Assembly: GCA_040883315.1 (NCBI GenBank)
Contig: JBFLKU010000012.1
Location: 169,270-233,269 of the forward strand
From: JAFGUF01 sp040883315
GTDB taxonomy: Bacteria; Bacillota; Clostridia; Christensenellales; UMGS416
DNA: 64,000 bases
Direction of reading: 5' to 3'
Part shown: one piece after another, positions 36,877 to 45,364 of the stretch
Layout: each line of letters begins with the position of its first letter
Numbering within the stretch: the stretch's first letter is position 1
The notes under the pieces: generated by a model
The model's input: only the letters and a program-made list of their open reading frames with translations
What the model was told of the DNA's origin: nothing
The model's database searches: none
Program-made: the position numbers and the translations under genes

Positions 36877-38166
36877 ATGAAAATAATTAATTCAAATTCA
36901 AAAGAACTACTGTCTGATTTGATGAATCGCTCACAGCTAGACAACACCAGCGAACAGTCGTCAGTGGATGAAATATTGAAAAAGGTACGTGCAGAGGGAG
37001 ACAGTGCTCTGTATTACTACACCAATAAACTCGACAAAGTGGACTTATCGAATGATGGCATGCTGGTATCAAAAGAAGAAATAGATGAAGCATACGGTAT
37101 GCTTGATGATAAAATAAAAGAGACTATTATACAAGCCGCAGACAACATAAAGGCATTTCACCAAATGCAAAAACGCGACGGATTTACAATGAATTTAGAG
37201 GGCGGGTATATAGGCCAACGCATAATACCAATGGAGCGTGTTGGTGTATATGTGCCAGGTGGCAGAGCAGCCTACCCTTCCACCGTACTAATGAATGTGA
37301 TTCCTGCACAAATAGCAGGGGTTGGTGAGATTATCATGTGCACCCCACCTATGAGTGATGGCAAAGTATACTATATGACTTTGGCTACTGCTAGAATAAT
37401 CGGTGTGGATAAAATATATAAGGTCGGTGGAGCACAGGCAGTTGGGGCAATGGCATTTGGCACGCAATCTATTCCGAGAGTTGCCAAAATCGTCGGTCCT
37501 GGTAACATATATGTAGCTCTTGCCAAAAAAAGCGTATATGGATATGTAGGCATAGATATGGTGGCAGGACCAAGTGAGGTGCTAATAATTGCTGATGAAA
37601 ATGCCAACAGCAAATATGTAGCTGCGGATTTGCTTTCGCAGGCAGAGCACGACCCAATGGCAGCCGCAATACTCGTTACAACATCAAAAAAACTAGCTGA
37701 TGAAGTTTCAACAGAAGTAGATAAGCAGATAGAGTATCTAAAAGGTACAAAAGAAAACGCACTGCAGTCCATCAAAAACTGTAGCGGCATAATTTTGGTG
37801 AATGATATAGAGCAAGGTATAAAAATATCAAATGAAATAGCGCCGGAGCACTTGGAGCTAGCAGTAGATAGCCCTGAAAAATATCTGGATAAAATAATAA
37901 ATGCAGGCTCAGTATTTCTAGGGCATTATTCCCCAGAGCCGCTGGGAGATTATTTTGCAGGCCCCAACCACGTGCTTCCTACATCCTCTACCGCTAGGTT
38001 CTCATCTCCTCTGGGAGTTGATGATTTTGTGAAGAGATCATCTGTGATATACTATAGCAAAGAAAAACTGAAAAGCGTATACAAAGACATTGATTCATTT
38101 GCAAGGCTAGAAGGGCTGGATGCCCATGCAAACAGCGTTTCAATTCGTTTTAGTGAAGGAGAATAA
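36877..38166 (+). CDS. hisD: Histidinol dehydrogenase
   Basis: The last two steps: L-histidinol to L-histidine with NAD. The 429-residue protein has the signature V-P-G-G-R-A-A-Y-P-S-T near 126-136, the G-P-S-E-V-L-I-I and D-L-L-S-Q-A-E-H-D region (metal-binding Gln/His, about 230-262), and the catalytic E-H in A-P-E-H-L-E-L near 325-331. G-P-N-H-V-L-P-T is also present. There are 3 nt between the hisG stop and this start. Confidence 0.96.
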   Translation: MKIINSNSKELLSDLMNRSQLDNTSEQSSVDEILKKVRAEGDSALYYYTNKLDKVDLSNDGMLVSKEEIDEAYGMLDDKIKETIIQAADNIKAFHQMQKRDGFTMNLEGGYIGQRIIPMERVGVYVPGGRAAYPSTVLMNVIPAQIAGVGEIIMCTPPMSDGKVYYMTLATARIIGVDKIYKVGGAQAVGAMAFGTQSIPRVAKIVGPGNIYVALAKKSVYGYVGIDMVAGPSEVLIIADENANSKYVAADLLSQAEHDPMAAAILVTTSKKLADEVSTEVDKQIEYLKGTKENALQSIKNCSGIILVNDIEQGIKISNEIAPEHLELAVDSPEKYLDKIINAGSVFLGHYSPEPLGDYFAGPNHVLPTSSTARFSSPLGVDDFVKRSSVIYYSKEKLKSVYKDIDSFARLEGLDAHANSVSIRFSEGE

Positions 38167-38167
38167 T

Positions 38168-38752
38168 ATGCGTAAAGCTGAAATCAAAAGAAAGACAAAT
38201 GAAACTGATATATATGTTTCTGTTAATCTAGACGGCGAAGGCAAATCGGAGATAGACACAGGTGTGGGATTTTTTGATCACATGCTCATTCTTTTTGCCA
38301 AGCACTCCTTGATGGACATAAAAATATCCTGCAAAGGTGATACATTTATAGACTGCCACCACACTGTGGAAGACGTCGGAATAGCACTAGGTCAGGCGGT
38401 CAAGGATGCACTAGGCGAGAAAAAAAGCATCACAAGATATGCCACATGTTTCCTGCCTATGGATGAAGCATTGGCGATGGTTAGCATGGATATATCAGGC
38501 AGAAGCTATTTGGTGTTTGATGGCGAATTCAGCTTACCAAAGCTAGGCGATTTTGACACAGAAATGGTAGAAGATTTCTTTCAGGCTTTCTCCTCAGCCT
38601 GCGGTGTCACTCTGCATGTAAAGGTGATGTATGGCAGAAACACTCATCACATCATAGAGGCAATATTCAAAGCATTTGCAAAAGCGATGGACAAAGCCAC
38701 ACTGGTGGACAACAGGATCACCGGTGTTCCATCCACCAAAGGAGTATTATGA
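38168..38752 (+). CDS. hisB: Imidazoleglycerol-phosphate dehydratase
   Basis: Sixth step of histidine synthesis. The 194-residue monofunctional enzyme has the metal motifs F-F-D-H-M (35-39) and D-C-H-H-T-V-E-D near 65-72, and the C-terminal G-R-N-T-H-H-I-I-E-A. No histidinol-phosphatase domain is fused. The start is at 38168 because AAGGAG precedes it; a longer reading runs back into hisD. Its TGA overlaps the hisH ATG. Confidence 0.96.
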   Translation: MRKAEIKRKTNETDIYVSVNLDGEGKSEIDTGVGFFDHMLILFAKHSLMDIKISCKGDTFIDCHHTVEDVGIALGQAVKDALGEKKSITRYATCFLPMDEALAMVSMDISGRSYLVFDGEFSLPKLGDFDTEMVEDFFQAFSSACGVTLHVKVMYGRNTHHIIEAIFKAFAKAMDKATLVDNRITGVPSTKGVL

Positions 38753-39354
38753 TAACGATAATTGACTATGGAATGGGCAACCTGAGAAGTGCACAAAAGG
38801 CATTTGAATTTATGGGCTACGAAGCCGAAATTACCGACCGTATAGCAGACATACAAGAAGCTAACAAAATAGTCCTTCCCGGCGTTGGTGCATTTGCAGA
38901 CGCAATGGAAAGACTGAATACATCAGGTATCAGCAAAGTAATAAAGGAAAAAGTCGCAGACGGCACACCATTTCTGGGAATATGTCTGGGCATGCAGCTG
39001 GTGTTTGATGTATCCTATGAAAACGGCGAGTTTGAAGGACTTGGCTTAATAGGCGGAGAAATTGTACGATTCGATCTGCCTAAAGAATACAAAGTGCCGC
39101 AAATCGGATGGAACAAACTAAACATAAAAGACAATATTCTATTTAAAGATATTAAAGGCGATATATACACATATTTTGTCCACTCCTACTATGCCAATCC
39201 TAAAAATCCAAGTGATATCATCGCCACAAGTAACTATGGCATAGAGTTTACGGCGGTTGTAAACAAGGATAATGTATTCGCCACCCAGTTTCACCCGGAA
39301 AAAAGCGGAGACTCAGGTCTTAAGATGCTTGATAATTTCGCTAAACTAGTTTGA
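38749..39354 (+). CDS. hisH: Imidazole glycerol phosphate synthase, glutaminase subunit
   Basis: Hydrolyses glutamine and passes ammonia to HisF. In the 201 residues, the nucleophile is Cys79 in G-I-C-L-G-M-Q-L, and the His182/Glu184 partners lie in Q-F-H-P-E-K-S-G. The start overlaps hisB by 4 nt (ATGA). The P-G-V-G-A-F oxyanion segment near 45-50 is intact, so activity is expected. Confidence 0.96.
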   Translation: MITIIDYGMGNLRSAQKAFEFMGYEAEITDRIADIQEANKIVLPGVGAFADAMERLNTSGISKVIKEKVADGTPFLGICLGMQLVFDVSYENGEFEGLGLIGGEIVRFDLPKEYKVPQIGWNKLNIKDNILFKDIKGDIYTYFVHSYYANPKNPSDIIATSNYGIEFTAVVNKDNVFATQFHPEKSGDSGLKMLDNFAKLV

Positions 39355-39364
39355 GGAGAATTTA

Positions 39365-40084
39365 ATGACTTTTATTTTATATCCTGCTATTGACTTAAAG
39401 GATTCACAGGCTGTCAGGCTGATGCAGGGAGACATGGACAAATCAACAGTATACAGCCAAAGCCCAGCAAAGGTAGCAAAGGAATTCGAAGCCGCTGGTG
39501 CAAAATGGATACATGTGGTAGACCTAAACGGTGCATTTGCAGGCAAATCCCAAAATCTAGAGACTATAAAATCAATAGTCGATGCAGTAGATATTCCCGT
39601 GCAGCTAGGCGGCGGCATAAGAACAATGGAAAATATAGATACTATGCTGAATGAAGTGGGAGCGCAGAGAGTGATATTAGGAACAGTAGCCGCCCAAAAC
39701 CCAGAACTGGTGAAGAAGGCTGTAGAAAAATACGGTAAAAAAATAGCCGTTGGTATAGACGCAAAGGATGGATACGTGGCTGTGAACGGCTGGGCGGAAA
39801 AATCAGAAATCCTAGCAGTAGATTTAGCTCAAGCAATGAAATCTGCGGGCGTACAAACCATAATCTACACAGATATTTCAAAAGACGGCATGATGGAAGG
39901 CCCAAATATTGAGCAAACCAAAAGTATATCAGACATCGGCGGAATAGATGTGATATTATCTGGAGGCATTGCAAGCGAGCAGGATGTGCTAAAGGCAAAA
40001 GCAGAAGGCTTTGCTGGTGCAATCTCCGGCAAGGCAATATACCAAGGCACAATCGATTTGAAAGAGGTACTAAAACTATGCTGA
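39365..40084 (+). CDS. hisA: ProFAR isomerase
   Basis: Fourth step: opens ProFAR to PRFAR with a TIM-barrel fold. The 239 residues contain Asp10 in Y-P-A-I-D-L, the phosphate site G-G-G-I-R near 81-85, and the second catalytic-type Asp near 127 in V-G-I-D-A-K-D-G. The late L-S-G-G-I-A-S phosphate site is also present. GAGGAGAA precedes the ATG, which lies 10 nt after hisH. Confidence 0.96.
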   Translation: MTFILYPAIDLKDSQAVRLMQGDMDKSTVYSQSPAKVAKEFEAAGAKWIHVVDLNGAFAGKSQNLETIKSIVDAVDIPVQLGGGIRTMENIDTMLNEVGAQRVILGTVAAQNPELVKKAVEKYGKKIAVGIDAKDGYVAVNGWAEKSEILAVDLAQAMKSAGVQTIIYTDISKDGMMEGPNIEQTKSISDIGGIDVILSGGIASEQDVLKAKAEGFAGAISGKAIYQGTIDLKEVLKLC

Positions 40085-40836
40085 CCAAAAGAGTGATACC
40101 CTGCTTAGACGTTCATGACGGCAGAGTGGTGAAAGGCGTTAATTTTGTAAATCTGCAGGATGCAGGTGACCCAGTTGAGATAGCCAAAGCATACAATAAA
40201 GCCGGCGCTGATGAGATAGTCTTTTTGGATATTACAGCATCATCGGACAAAAGAAATATCATGCTGGAAGTAGTGGAAAAGACAGCCGAACAGATATTTA
40301 TTCCGCTTACTGTAGGCGGCGGAATACGCAGCGTTGAGGATTTTCGCAGAATACTCCGTGTAGGTGCAGACAAAATATCCATAAACTCCTCCGCTCTGAA
40401 TAATCCACAGCTTATATCAGACGCCGCATGGAAATTCGGCTCTCAATGCGTAGTAGTGGCAATTGATGCCAAACGCAATGGAGACGGCACATGGAACGCA
40501 TACATAAACGGCGGCAGAGCAGACTTCAGGCTAGATGCAGTGGAATGGGCAATGAAAGCAGAAAAGCTGGGAGCAGGCGAAATACTGCTGACATCCATGG
40601 ACTGTGACGGCACAAAGGCAGGATACGACATAGAGCTGACAAAAACGATTTCTGAAAATGTTAATATCCCTGTTATAGCGTCTGGAGGTGCGGGTACATT
40701 AGAGCACTTTTCAGAGGTCTGCATAGAGGGCAAAGCAGACGCAGTGCTGGCTGCATCATTGTTTCACTTTAATGAACTTAGCATTACACAAGTGAAGGAG
40801 CATATGAGAAGCAAAAACATACCTGTTCGGATGTGA
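40078..40836 (+). CDS. hisF: Imidazole glycerol phosphate synthase, cyclase subunit
   Basis: Makes imidazole glycerol phosphate and AICAR with HisH. The 252-residue TIM barrel has the catalytic Asp11 in P-C-L-D-V-H-D-G-R-V-V-K-G, the phosphate loop V-G-G-G-I-R near 79-84 and Asp near 130 in V-A-I-D-A-K-R. The second half-barrel motif A-S-G-G-A-G-T is near 201-207. It overlaps hisA by 7 nt. Confidence 0.97.
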   Translation: MLTKRVIPCLDVHDGRVVKGVNFVNLQDAGDPVEIAKAYNKAGADEIVFLDITASSDKRNIMLEVVEKTAEQIFIPLTVGGGIRSVEDFRRILRVGADKISINSSALNNPQLISDAAWKFGSQCVVVAIDAKRNGDGTWNAYINGGRADFRLDAVEWAMKAEKLGAGEILLTSMDCDGTKAGYDIELTKTISENVNIPVIASGGAGTLEHFSEVCIEGKADAVLAASLFHFNELSITQVKEHMRSKNIPVRM

Positions 40837-40872
40837 TACAAATGGATATATACAGATATAGGAAGGTAAGCA

Positions 40873-41484
40873 ATGAATACAGAAAATATAAAATTTGATG
40901 ACAAAGGTTTGATTCCCGCAATAACACAGGATATAAAGAGCGGTGAAGTGCTTATGCTTGCATACATGAATAAAAAATCTTTGGATATGACAATAAATAG
41001 CGGCTATGCAACATATTACTCCAGAAGCAGACAGGAGCTATGGAAAAAAGGAGAAACTTCCGGCAATCTTCAAAAGGTAGTTTCCATGAAATATGACTGC
41101 GACGGCGATACTTTGCTTCTGCTAGTAGAGCAAACAGGCCCAGCATGCCATACAGGTGCAAAATCATGCTTTTTTAATAATTTCTATGGTGATGACGCCC
41201 GTATACAGCCAAGTATACTAGATGAAGTCTACAATGTAATCCTGGATAGAAAAGCAAATCCAAAGGAAGGTTCGTATACCAATTACCTGCTAGATAAGGG
41301 CAAGGAAAAAACATGCAAGAAGGTGGGCGAAGAAGCATCTGAAATAATTATCGGAGCGATATCCGGAGACAACGAGAATGTTGCATATGAATCCGGCGAC
41401 CTTCTATATCACCTTAGCGTACTTATGGTGCAGTGCGGCCTTACATGGGATGACATATTCACGGAGCTAAAAAAACGTAGATAA
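40873..41484 (+). CDS. hisIE: Phosphoribosyl-AMP cyclohydrolase / PR-ATP pyrophosphatase
   Basis: A bifunctional 203-residue enzyme for steps two and three. HisI is residues 1-105 with Y-S-R-S-R-Q-E-L-W-K-K-G-E-T-S-G near 49-64, the D-C-D-G-D-T metal site near 75-80 and zinc Cys residues in G-P-A-C-H-T-G and K-S-C-F. HisE follows from about 110 with K-V-G-E-E-A-S-E near 152-159. The gene is last in the operon, 36 nt after hisF. hisC and a histidinol-phosphate phosphatase are not in the operon. Confidence 0.96.
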   Translation: MNTENIKFDDKGLIPAITQDIKSGEVLMLAYMNKKSLDMTINSGYATYYSRSRQELWKKGETSGNLQKVVSMKYDCDGDTLLLLVEQTGPACHTGAKSCFFNNFYGDDARIQPSILDEVYNVILDRKANPKEGSYTNYLLDKGKEKTCKKVGEEASEIIIGAISGDNENVAYESGDLLYHLSVLMVQCGLTWDDIFTELKKRR

Positions 41485-41498
41485 ATAATTATAAATAG

Positions 41499-41528
41499 AA
41501 AAACGTCTTATATTATAAGACGTTTTTT
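41499..41528. terminator. Bidirectional terminator his operon / rhodanese
   Basis: Stem AAAACGTCTTATA / TATAAGACGTTTT with a 3-nt loop and T-runs on both strands. Confidence 0.88.
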
Positions 41529-41533
41529 GCTTG

Positions 41534-41857
41534 CTATATGCCGTATACTCTCTTCCATGCTTTTATACCGCCGAGAAGATTATAGACATATTGATATCCT
41601 GCACCGTGAAGTATTCCACATGCGGCAGCACTTCTATTCCCAGTAGAACAATAAACCAAAACAGCTTTGTTTATGCTCTGCTCACGAAGTGTTTCTGAAA
41701 AGTCAGCAATCTCGTTCAGAGGAATATTTATGGCATTCAGTATGCTCTCCTCCTCGTATTCTTCCTCGCTTCTCACATCAATTAGAATATGAGGTTCTCT
41801 CATCATTCTGCTGAACTCTTCAGGTTCGAGATTTTCAAACCCTCTGATATATTCCAT
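41534..41857 (-). CDS. Rhodanese-like domain protein
   Basis: A 107-residue single rhodanese domain, cytoplasmic. The catalytic Cys lies in V-Y-C-S-T-G-N-R-S near residues 69-76; the early I-D-V-R-S-E-E-E-Y near 25-33 and late L-L-G-G-I-K-A-W are typical. Such small proteins move sulfane sulfur between partners. It is a single gene, and its partner cannot be deduced. GGGG before the ATG is a modest ribosome binding site. Confidence 0.92.
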   Translation of the reverse strand: MEYIRGFENLEPEEFSRMMREPHILIDVRSEEEYEEESILNAINIPLNEIADFSETLREQSINKAVLVYCSTGNRSAAACGILHGAGYQYVYNLLGGIKAWKRVYGI

Positions 41858-42014
41858 ATTTATTTATCCCCTATATAAATTTAATTAAGCTTTTAAATAC
41901 GTAAAGCATATTCTAACCGTAAACACCCATGATGTCAACAGTGTTAATTAATGTATTTATAGGAATATTTTATAACGCATTTTTGAAAAAAGCAATTATT
42001 TTTCACTTTTCATA

Positions 42015-42043
42015 TTGACTTAAGTATTCATAAATTATATAAT
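42015..42043 (+). promoter_or_regulatory. Promoter of the arsR-type/permease operon
   Basis: TTGACT (42015-42020), 17-nt spacer, TATAAT (42038-42043). The operator starts 2 nt after the -10 box, so repressor binding would block initiation. Confidence 0.75.
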
Positions 42044-42044
42044 A

Positions 42045-42066
42045 CATATGAATAGTTGTTCATATG
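42045..42066 (+). promoter_or_regulatory. ArsR/SmtB-type operator
   Basis: Perfect inverted repeat CATATGAA, 6 nt, TTCATATG. The T-G-A-A N6 T-T-C-A core is that of SmtB/CzrA-family operators. It covers the expected transcription start. Confidence 0.85.
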
Positions 42067-42087
42067 TTAATTCGTAAGGAGTATATC

Positions 42088-42414
42088 ATGAAGCGATGTG
42101 ATGAAGGTGCAAATCTAGAAATTATGACACACGAGGATGCAATAGAGCTATCAGAATTCTATAAAATGGTTGGCGACAGCAATAGAATACGTCTTCTCTA
42201 CCTTTTGATAGATAAAGAAATCTGTGTTCATCACCTTGCCGAGCAGCTTGGCATGTCTCAGTCCGCTGTTTCCCATCAGCTGCGTCTTCTGCGGCAGCAA
42301 AGGCTGGTGAAATATACAAAGGACGGCAAAAAAATATACTACTCACTGGATGATGAGCATGTAAAGACTATTCTAAATATAGGCTTAGAACATTTAAAGC
42401 ATAGAGAGGAATAA
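42088..42414 (+). CDS. Zinc-type ArsR/SmtB family repressor
   Basis: A 108-residue winged-helix repressor. The recognition helix contains S-Q-S-A-V-S-H-Q-L-R-L-L near 57-68. The C-terminal helix has Asp89, His91, His102 and His105, with spacing 2, 11 and 3, which is the same as the zinc site Asp84/His86/His97/His100 of CzrA. The start is the ATG at 42088, with TAAGGAG before it, rather than the in-frame ATG at 42064 inside the operator. It should repress its own operon until zinc (or cobalt) is in excess. The permease follows 13 nt later. Confidence 0.92.
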   Translation: MKRCDEGANLEIMTHEDAIELSEFYKMVGDSNRIRLLYLLIDKEICVHHLAEQLGMSQSAVSHQLRLLRQQRLVKYTKDGKKIYYSLDDEHVKTILNIGLEHLKHREE

Positions 42415-42427
42415 TACAAGTAAAGCA

Positions 42428-43741
42428 ATGATAAGATTTTTTGAAGTATTCTTAAATTTATTTGTCGACATGGCATACTATTTGATGCTGGGGCTTACTT
42501 TGGTTGGCATATTCAACCTTTTCGTAAACAGAGAATTGATAGCTCGCCAGCTAGGCAAAAATTCGTTTTGGTCTACTGTTAAGGCCTGTGCTCTTGGTGT
42601 GCCCCTACCCCTTTGTTCATGTGCAGTAGTACCCACTGGCATGTACCTGAAAGACAAAGGCGCATCCACGGCAACGACTACAGCATTTCTAATATCCACA
42701 CCTCAAACAGGTGTAGACTCCATTGTTGCAACATATGGATTGATGGGGCCTACCTTTGCATGGTTTAGACCAGTGGCAGCATTCTTGTCCGGTGTATTGG
42801 GCGGATTTTTCGTAGGGCTATTCGATAAAAAAAAGCATGCAGAAAACGACAGCAAACATATTCATCATAGTGATGGCGACAGCTGCTGCAGCACAGATAC
42901 CGGGTGTACAGACGGAAGCTGCGCTGCGCACAAAGAGATAAAGAAAAGCGACCCTTTCGGCAAAAAGCTAGCTGACACTATGCACTATGCATACATAGAG
43001 AGCGTTGGTGAAATAGCTATTCACTTTCTTGTGGGCTTACTAATAGCAACTCTCATCACTATGTTCTTGCCGACAGATTTGATAATGCGTGCCAATTTGA
43101 ATTCAGGGATTCTGGCAATGCTTTTGATGATTGTGATAGGTATGCCAATGTATATTTGCTCAACGGCTTCCATCCCTATAGCAGTTTCTTTTATTCTAAA
43201 AGGAATCAGTCCGGGTGCAGCATTCGTATTCCTGTTTATGGGGCCTTTCACAAATGCGGCTAGTCTTTCAATATTGGCGAAAAAACTAGGCAAAAAAGTA
43301 GTGGCACTATATGTGTCCATCAGTTCTGTCTTGGCAGTATTGTTCGGGCTGCTTCTAGATTTTCTGATTAATCAATTTAATCTGAAAGTTAGCATAGCAC
43401 AGATGGGCGAAAACGCGAACGAAGAAATCGGCATATTTAAGCTAATTGTAACAATAACATTTGCAGCACTTCTGCTGTATTCATTAGGAGGAATAATTAT
43501 GAACAACTTTAAAGCAAAAAAAGCAAGCAAAAACGTATCTTCAGAAGGTACAACATACGACGTATATGGCATGACATGCAATGGCTGCTCATCTAGACTG
43601 CAAGCACAGCTTCTGAAAGATGAGAATATCGAAAACGCCGTTGTGGATCACGAAAACAACAAAGCAACTGTATATGGAAATGCTTCTGCTGAAACAGTAA
43701 AAACTATTGTCGAAAACGCAGGCTTTTCCATGGCAAAATAA
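42428..43741 (+). CDS. SO_0444-type Cu/Zn efflux permease with HMA domain
   Basis: A 437-residue permease. The core C-S-C-A-V-V-P-T-G near residues 58-66 and T-P-Q-T-G-V-D-S near 90-97 are typical of the YraQ/SO_0444 family. A cytoplasmic loop (about 137-177) is full of His and Cys, and the second half has G-M-P-M-Y-I-C. A C-terminal heavy-metal-associated domain begins near 375 with G-M-T-C-N-G-C (Cys near 383 and 386). Metal efflux, probably zinc, is inferred from the family and from the repressor upstream. The ribosome binding site is poor, so coupling to the repressor gene is likely. Confidence 0.9.
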   Translation: MIRFFEVFLNLFVDMAYYLMLGLTLVGIFNLFVNRELIARQLGKNSFWSTVKACALGVPLPLCSCAVVPTGMYLKDKGASTATTTAFLISTPQTGVDSIVATYGLMGPTFAWFRPVAAFLSGVLGGFFVGLFDKKKHAENDSKHIHHSDGDSCCSTDTGCTDGSCAAHKEIKKSDPFGKKLADTMHYAYIESVGEIAIHFLVGLLIATLITMFLPTDLIMRANLNSGILAMLLMIVIGMPMYICSTASIPIAVSFILKGISPGAAFVFLFMGPFTNAASLSILAKKLGKKVVALYVSISSVLAVLFGLLLDFLINQFNLKVSIAQMGENANEEIGIFKLIVTITFAALLLYSLGGIIMNNFKAKKASKNVSSEGTTYDVYGMTCNGCSSRLQAQLLKDENIENAVVDHENNKATVYGNASAETVKTIVENAGFSMAK

Positions 43742-43769
43742 TCAGAGCGAACTGAATGAAGCATAGCTC

Positions 43770-43800
43770 AAAGCACCCAGAATATATCTAGGTGCTTTTT
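43770..43800 (+). terminator. Terminator after the metal efflux permease
   Basis: Stem AAAGCACC / GGTGCTTT with a loop of about 13 nt, followed by a T-run. Confidence 0.82.
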
Positions 43801-43830
43801 GTCTAATTCAATATTATATAAATAGATAAT

Positions 43831-44190
43831 CTAGTCTGATAAAATCTCACTCTGCACTTTCTTTGGCAAAGAGGATAAAATCAGCTCATAGGAATTATCA
43901 ATCATCTGCTTCAATATTTCTTCCGGCGTATCGCCATTCAGATCTACGGAATTCCAGTGAACCTTATTCATATAGTAGCCCGGTCTGATATCCTTGAAGC
44001 TTTCTCTGAGCATTGATCCAAACTGTGGATTGCATTTCAGGGTTATCACGCTCCTGCCTGCGCTATCCATGCTGTATAGCCCCACCATTTTATCATGCAG
44101 CATAAATCTGTGGGTACTCCATTCAGATTTATATTCTTTTATCACGCCTTTTTTTGAAAGGATATACTCCTCAAGCCAGCTATAGTTCAT
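43831..44190 (-). CDS. MmcQ/YjbR family protein
   Basis: A 119-residue protein of the MmcQ/YjbR fold. The segment F-M-L-H-D-K-M-V-G-L-Y near 29-39, L-K-C-N-P-Q near 50-55 and P-G-Y-Y-M-N-K-V-H-W-N-S-V near 70-82 are characteristic. The fold resembles a DNA-binding domain, but the function of the family is unknown. The start is at 44190 with GGATTG upstream. It lies 15 nt after a secreted-protein gene, on the same strand. Confidence 0.9.
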   Translation of the reverse strand: MNYSWLEEYILSKKGVIKEYKSEWSTHRFMLHDKMVGLYSMDSAGRSVITLKCNPQFGSMLRESFKDIRPGYYMNKVHWNSVDLNGDTPEEILKQMIDNSYELILSSLPKKVQSEILSD

Positions 44191-44205
44191 GTTTTATCAA
44201 TCCTT

Positions 44206-45204
44206 TCATTTTTTCTTTTTGCTTACTACTACTATCAATATAACTGCAATTAATACTACTAGCAGACCCACCACAACTATAAGCAAAATTGACTCTGTGG
44301 ACAGTCCTACTGTTTCACCATATGTTTGAGTATTGGCATCCGGCAATGCTGTTGCATTCCCTTCAACAATGTCAGTATTTTGATTGTCATCGTTCTTCAT
44401 ATCATCATTGTCAGTATCATTTTCTGTTTTTTGAATATCATCCATCATATCATCAGTCGGAGCTTGTGTAGGCTCTGTCTGGCTTTGGCTACTAGGCTGT
44501 ATTACGGCTATTTTTATCGCATCAGCTGGGTCTTGAACATACCATAGCCAGTCGCCGTTTTCTTCATATGAAAAGGCATAGCCAAATGTCACAGTAGTAT
44601 CTTTTGTATATGAATATTCATAAATTACATCCATATATTCATTTGGTGCTAAATCAAAGTATTGATGGTCTTCACCATTTACCCTAACGTAAAAGTCTTT
44701 CATTTGGGTGTTACCCATGTTCTCGCAATATATTCTAAAGCTAACTTTTTCGCCGGAGTTTATTGTTGTCTTATCAGGTATCACATTAAACTGAACAGAA
44801 ATTTCATTAGCTTCTCTGAAAAAGTAAATATGTTGGGCAAATGAAGCAACCACACTTCCCCCTGCTCCATCATGATTCACCTGTATAGGGATTCCTATAG
44901 AGTCGTTTTGTCCAAAACTTACAGTATATTCATATTCTATAGGCAGAGTTTCACCGCTTTTCAAAACAGTTCCTGAGCCAAACTGAAAAAACTCGTTATC
45001 TATTGCATAGGCAGAAAGTGTTACTTCCGCTCCTGTATTGTTGGTAACTTCAATAAATATTGTTGATGATTGTCCATCTGATACATTTTCTGGGCTTGCC
45101 CATGCTACTACATCCAGTGTGTCATCTGCCAATGTCGTTGGAACGGCAAAGATATAAACCATCAGCATTATTGTTAGTATCGCAGTAATCGTCTTCTTTT
45201 TCAT
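44206..45204 (-). CDS. Secreted CARDB-like protein with C-terminal anchor
   Basis: About 332 residues. It has a signal peptide (about 1-25, ending near T-L-A-D-D), two beta-rich repeats (about 30-115 and 120-225) of the type seen in cell-adhesion CARDB folds, an Asp/Asn/Thr-rich linker (about 235-290) and one C-terminal helix before K-K-K-K. No LPxTG. The start at 45204 is preferred because GGAGGAG is 5 nt upstream; an earlier in-frame ATG lacks one. The adhesion or scaffold role is a guess. Upstream lie two GTTTAAA elements. Confidence 0.78.
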   Translation of the reverse strand: MKKKTITAILTIMLMVYIFAVPTTLADDTLDVVAWASPENVSDGQSSTIFIEVTNNTGAEVTLSAYAIDNEFFQFGSGTVLKSGETLPIEYEYTVSFGQNDSIGIPIQVNHDGAGGSVVASFAQHIYFFREANEISVQFNVIPDKTTINSGEKVSFRIYCENMGNTQMKDFYVRVNGEDHQYFDLAPNEYMDVIYEYSYTKDTTVTFGYAFSYEENGDWLWYVQDPADAIKIAVIQPSSQSQTEPTQAPTDDMMDDIQKTENDTDNDDMKNDDNQNTDIVEGNATALPDANTQTYGETVGLSTESILLIVVVGLLVVLIAVILIVVVSKKKK

Positions 45205-45364
45205 TTTACTCCTCCATCTCATATCTCTTACACATATTGTTTAAATATAACATGTAACTATATCGTTTAAACAAAATCGAAAAATTATTTGAGAAATTTA
45301 TATGTGATTACATCACTGTATTTCAAAAAATTATGTCTATAATGTTTTATATAAAGGAGACAGC

